The position numbers and the translations under genes are program-made. Under the pieces are notes generated by a model, which worked only from the letters and a program-made list of their open reading frames with translations, was not told the DNA's origin and did no database searches. A stretch of DNA of 6,745 nucleotides, from the NCBI GenBank assembly GCA_002839245.1, contig PGXR01000071.1, positions 1 to 6,745 of the forward strand, given 5' to 3'. Of this stretch, positions 5,719 through 6,745 are shown piece after piece. Each line of letters begins with the position of its first letter. Position 1 is the first letter of the stretch. Source of the DNA: Spirochaetae bacterium HGW-Spirochaetae-7. Its GTDB lineage: Bacteria > Spirochaetota > Spirochaetia > Treponematales > UBA12059.

Positions 5719-5747
5719 TTGCATGTCAATAGTAAAATATCGATAAT
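5719..5747 (+). promoter_or_regulatory. Candidate promoter of the GHKL-like/HDOD gene
   Basis: TTGCAT (5719-5724), a 17-base spacer and GATAAT (5742-5747, five of six) lie in the AT-rich part of the divergent region. The predicted start near 5754 gives a leader of about 120 bases. The same AT-rich stretch also offers a TTGACA on the minus strand (5729-5724), so it probably serves both genes. Confidence 0.4.
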
Positions 5748-5762
5748 AAATAGAATGTTTTG

Positions 5763-5845
5763 AAGTAATGTCCTTTGCCGATCCGAGCCTCTCCGCGAGA
5801 CAGTTGCGTACGATGGCCGGATAAAGTAATGTATGCAGTAACATT
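5763..5845. repeat. Repeated AAGTAATGT boxes in the leader or control region
   Basis: AAGTAATGT occurs at 5763-5771 and again at 5824-5832. The second copy also forms an inverted repeat, AATGT-N8-ACATT, at 5828-5845. A GC-rich coding-like background makes a 9-base exact repeat of this AT-rich word mildly notable. It could be a regulator binding site or chance. Confidence 0.3.
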
Positions 5846-5874
5846 GACGTGATTCTGAAAGTTGGAGATACACG

Positions 5875-6745
5875 ATGGCAAGCAGCGAGCTGGTCGTAGA
5901 CGTTACGAAGATCAAGAAGGCGGCACACAGCGCGATTCCGCTGACGATAACCACCTACACCCTTCCGCACGAAATAGAAGTGTATATCGAAGAGGTCCTC
6001 GAGGTCTTCCTCGGCGAACTCGGTCAGGCCAGGATCAAGGATTATCTGGTCTACTGCCTGCGGGAACTGGCGGTGAACGCGAAGAAGGCCAACACCAAGC
6101 GGGTCTACTTCGAAACGAAGGGGCTGGATTTGAAGGATCCGGCCGAGTACGAGGAAGGGATGCGTTCCTTCAAGGCCGATACGATGGAGAACCTCGCCTT
6201 CTACCTGCAGAAGCAGAAGGAGAAGCAGTATTACATCAAGATAATATTCCAGGCTCGCGGCTCGAACGTCATCCTCGAGGTCCGCAACAACGTGGAGTTG
6301 ACCAGGACCGAGTACCTGCGGATACAGGACAAGCTGGCCCACTCGCGAAAGTACGAAACCCTGGAGGAGGCGATGTCCCAGGTCCTGGACGCGTCGGAGG
6401 GCGCGGGGCTGGGTCTCGTCATCCTCGTCCTCATGCTCAAGAAGATGAGCCTGGACGAGGATTGCTTCGACATCCATACCGACAACGGCGAGACCGTGGC
6501 CCGCATCAACGTCCCGGTCGCGGCGGCGAAGATCGAGAGCCTGTCTTCGCTGACCGACGAGCTCGTCAGGCAGATCACCAGCCTGCCGCATTTCCCCGAC
6601 AACATCCTTACGATCCAGCGCCTTATAGCCGACCCGAAGAGCGAGATGGTCGACATTGCCAGGAACATCTCGACGGACCCGGCGATGACCGCCGACCTCC
6701 TCAAGCTGGTCAACTCCGCGCAATTCATGCTCCCGAGGCGGGTGG
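5875..6745 (+). CDS. GHKL ATPase-like domain fused to HDOD domain (3' end outside window)
   Basis: The frame is open for 290 codons from ATG 5875 to the window edge; GGAG lies 7 bases before the ATG. Residues 50-72 contain LRELAVNAKKA, which matches the N-box of GHKL (HATPase_c) domains with E64 and N68. Residues 175-181 (EGAGLGL) match the glycine-rich lid box, and 198-214 look like the last strand pair of that fold. The D-box Asp (DxGxG) is replaced by NN at 138-139, so ATP binding is doubtful. From about 226 an HDOD domain begins (LPHFPDNILTIQRLIADP, IARNISTDPAMTADLLKLVNSA, LPRRV). HDOD proteins are catalytically inert relatives of HD phosphohydrolases that take part in signalling. The gene is divergent from the sigma54-type activator. 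The full length and any further domain lie beyond the window. Confidence 0.82.
   Translation, partial: MASSELVVDVTKIKKAAHSAIPLTITTYTLPHEIEVYIEEVLEVFLGELGQARIKDYLVYCLRELAVNAKKANTKRVYFETKGLDLKDPAEYEEGMRSFKADTMENLAFYLQKQKEKQYYIKIIFQARGSNVILEVRNNVELTRTEYLRIQDKLAHSRKYETLEEAMSQVLDASEGAGLGLVILVLMLKKMSLDEDCFDIHTDNGETVARINVPVAAAKIESLSSLTDELVRQITSLPHFPDNILTIQRLIADPKSEMVDIARNISTDPAMTADLLKLVNSAQFMLPRRV

Noticed and set aside
5701..5729. Minus-strand TTGACA-17-GAATTT promoter making the regulator mRNA leaderless at ATG 5694
   Set aside because: The -35 is perfect but the -10 matches only two of six bases, so I did not list it as a feature.
5713..6723. Long minus-strand open frame of 336 codons
   Set aside because: It is the antisense shadow of the GHKL-like/HDOD gene in GC-rich DNA; the plus strand has recognisable domains and a ribosome binding site.

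Overview
The window is about 58% GC by eye, densely coded and contains no mobile elements, RNA genes or CRISPR. The protein set (PspA, a YbjN/CesT-like protein and a STAS protein in one operon; a GHKL-like plus HDOD fusion; an NtrC-type regulator without a DNA-binding domain) most resembles what I remember from Spirochaetota, in particular relatives of Treponema and Spirochaeta. That assignment is an inference from recalled protein similarity, not from a search.

Layout. From 2223 down to the left edge, the minus strand carries a four-gene operon: a STAS protein with a C-terminal zinc ribbon, a YbjN/CesT-like protein, PspA, and a response-regulator-like protein that runs off the window at position 1. 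The spacings are 47, 20 and 3 bases. Two overlapping sigma70-type promoters lie at 2269-2308, with a palindrome across their -10 region. Upstream is a single minus-strand SDR oxidoreductase (2416-3174). Its promoter shares a symmetric -10 (ACTATAGT) with a divergent promoter serving a TrmJ-type tRNA 2'-O-methyltransferase (3248-3979, plus). A small Sec-exported protein of unknown function follows (4051-4515, plus). Its stop codon directly abuts the stop codon of a convergent NtrC-family response regulator (4516-5694, minus). A 180-base AT-rich divergent region then leads to a plus-strand gene (5875 to the right edge) with a diverged GHKL ATPase-like domain followed by the start of an HDOD domain.

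How the genes may work together. The PspA operon looks like an envelope-stress or membrane-maintenance module. PspA is the membrane effector, the YbjN/CesT protein a likely chaperone or adaptor, and the STAS and pseudo-receiver proteins a regulatory layer of protein-protein interactions in place of the classical PspF/PspB/PspC set. The right half is a second signalling region: a sigma54-type activator that probably works without binding DNA, divergent from a GHKL-like/HDOD protein. Several signalling proteins here have lost canonical residues (phosphoacceptor Asp in the pseudo-receiver, D-box Asp in the GHKL-like domain, catalytic Ser in the SDR), which is the most notable theme of the window.
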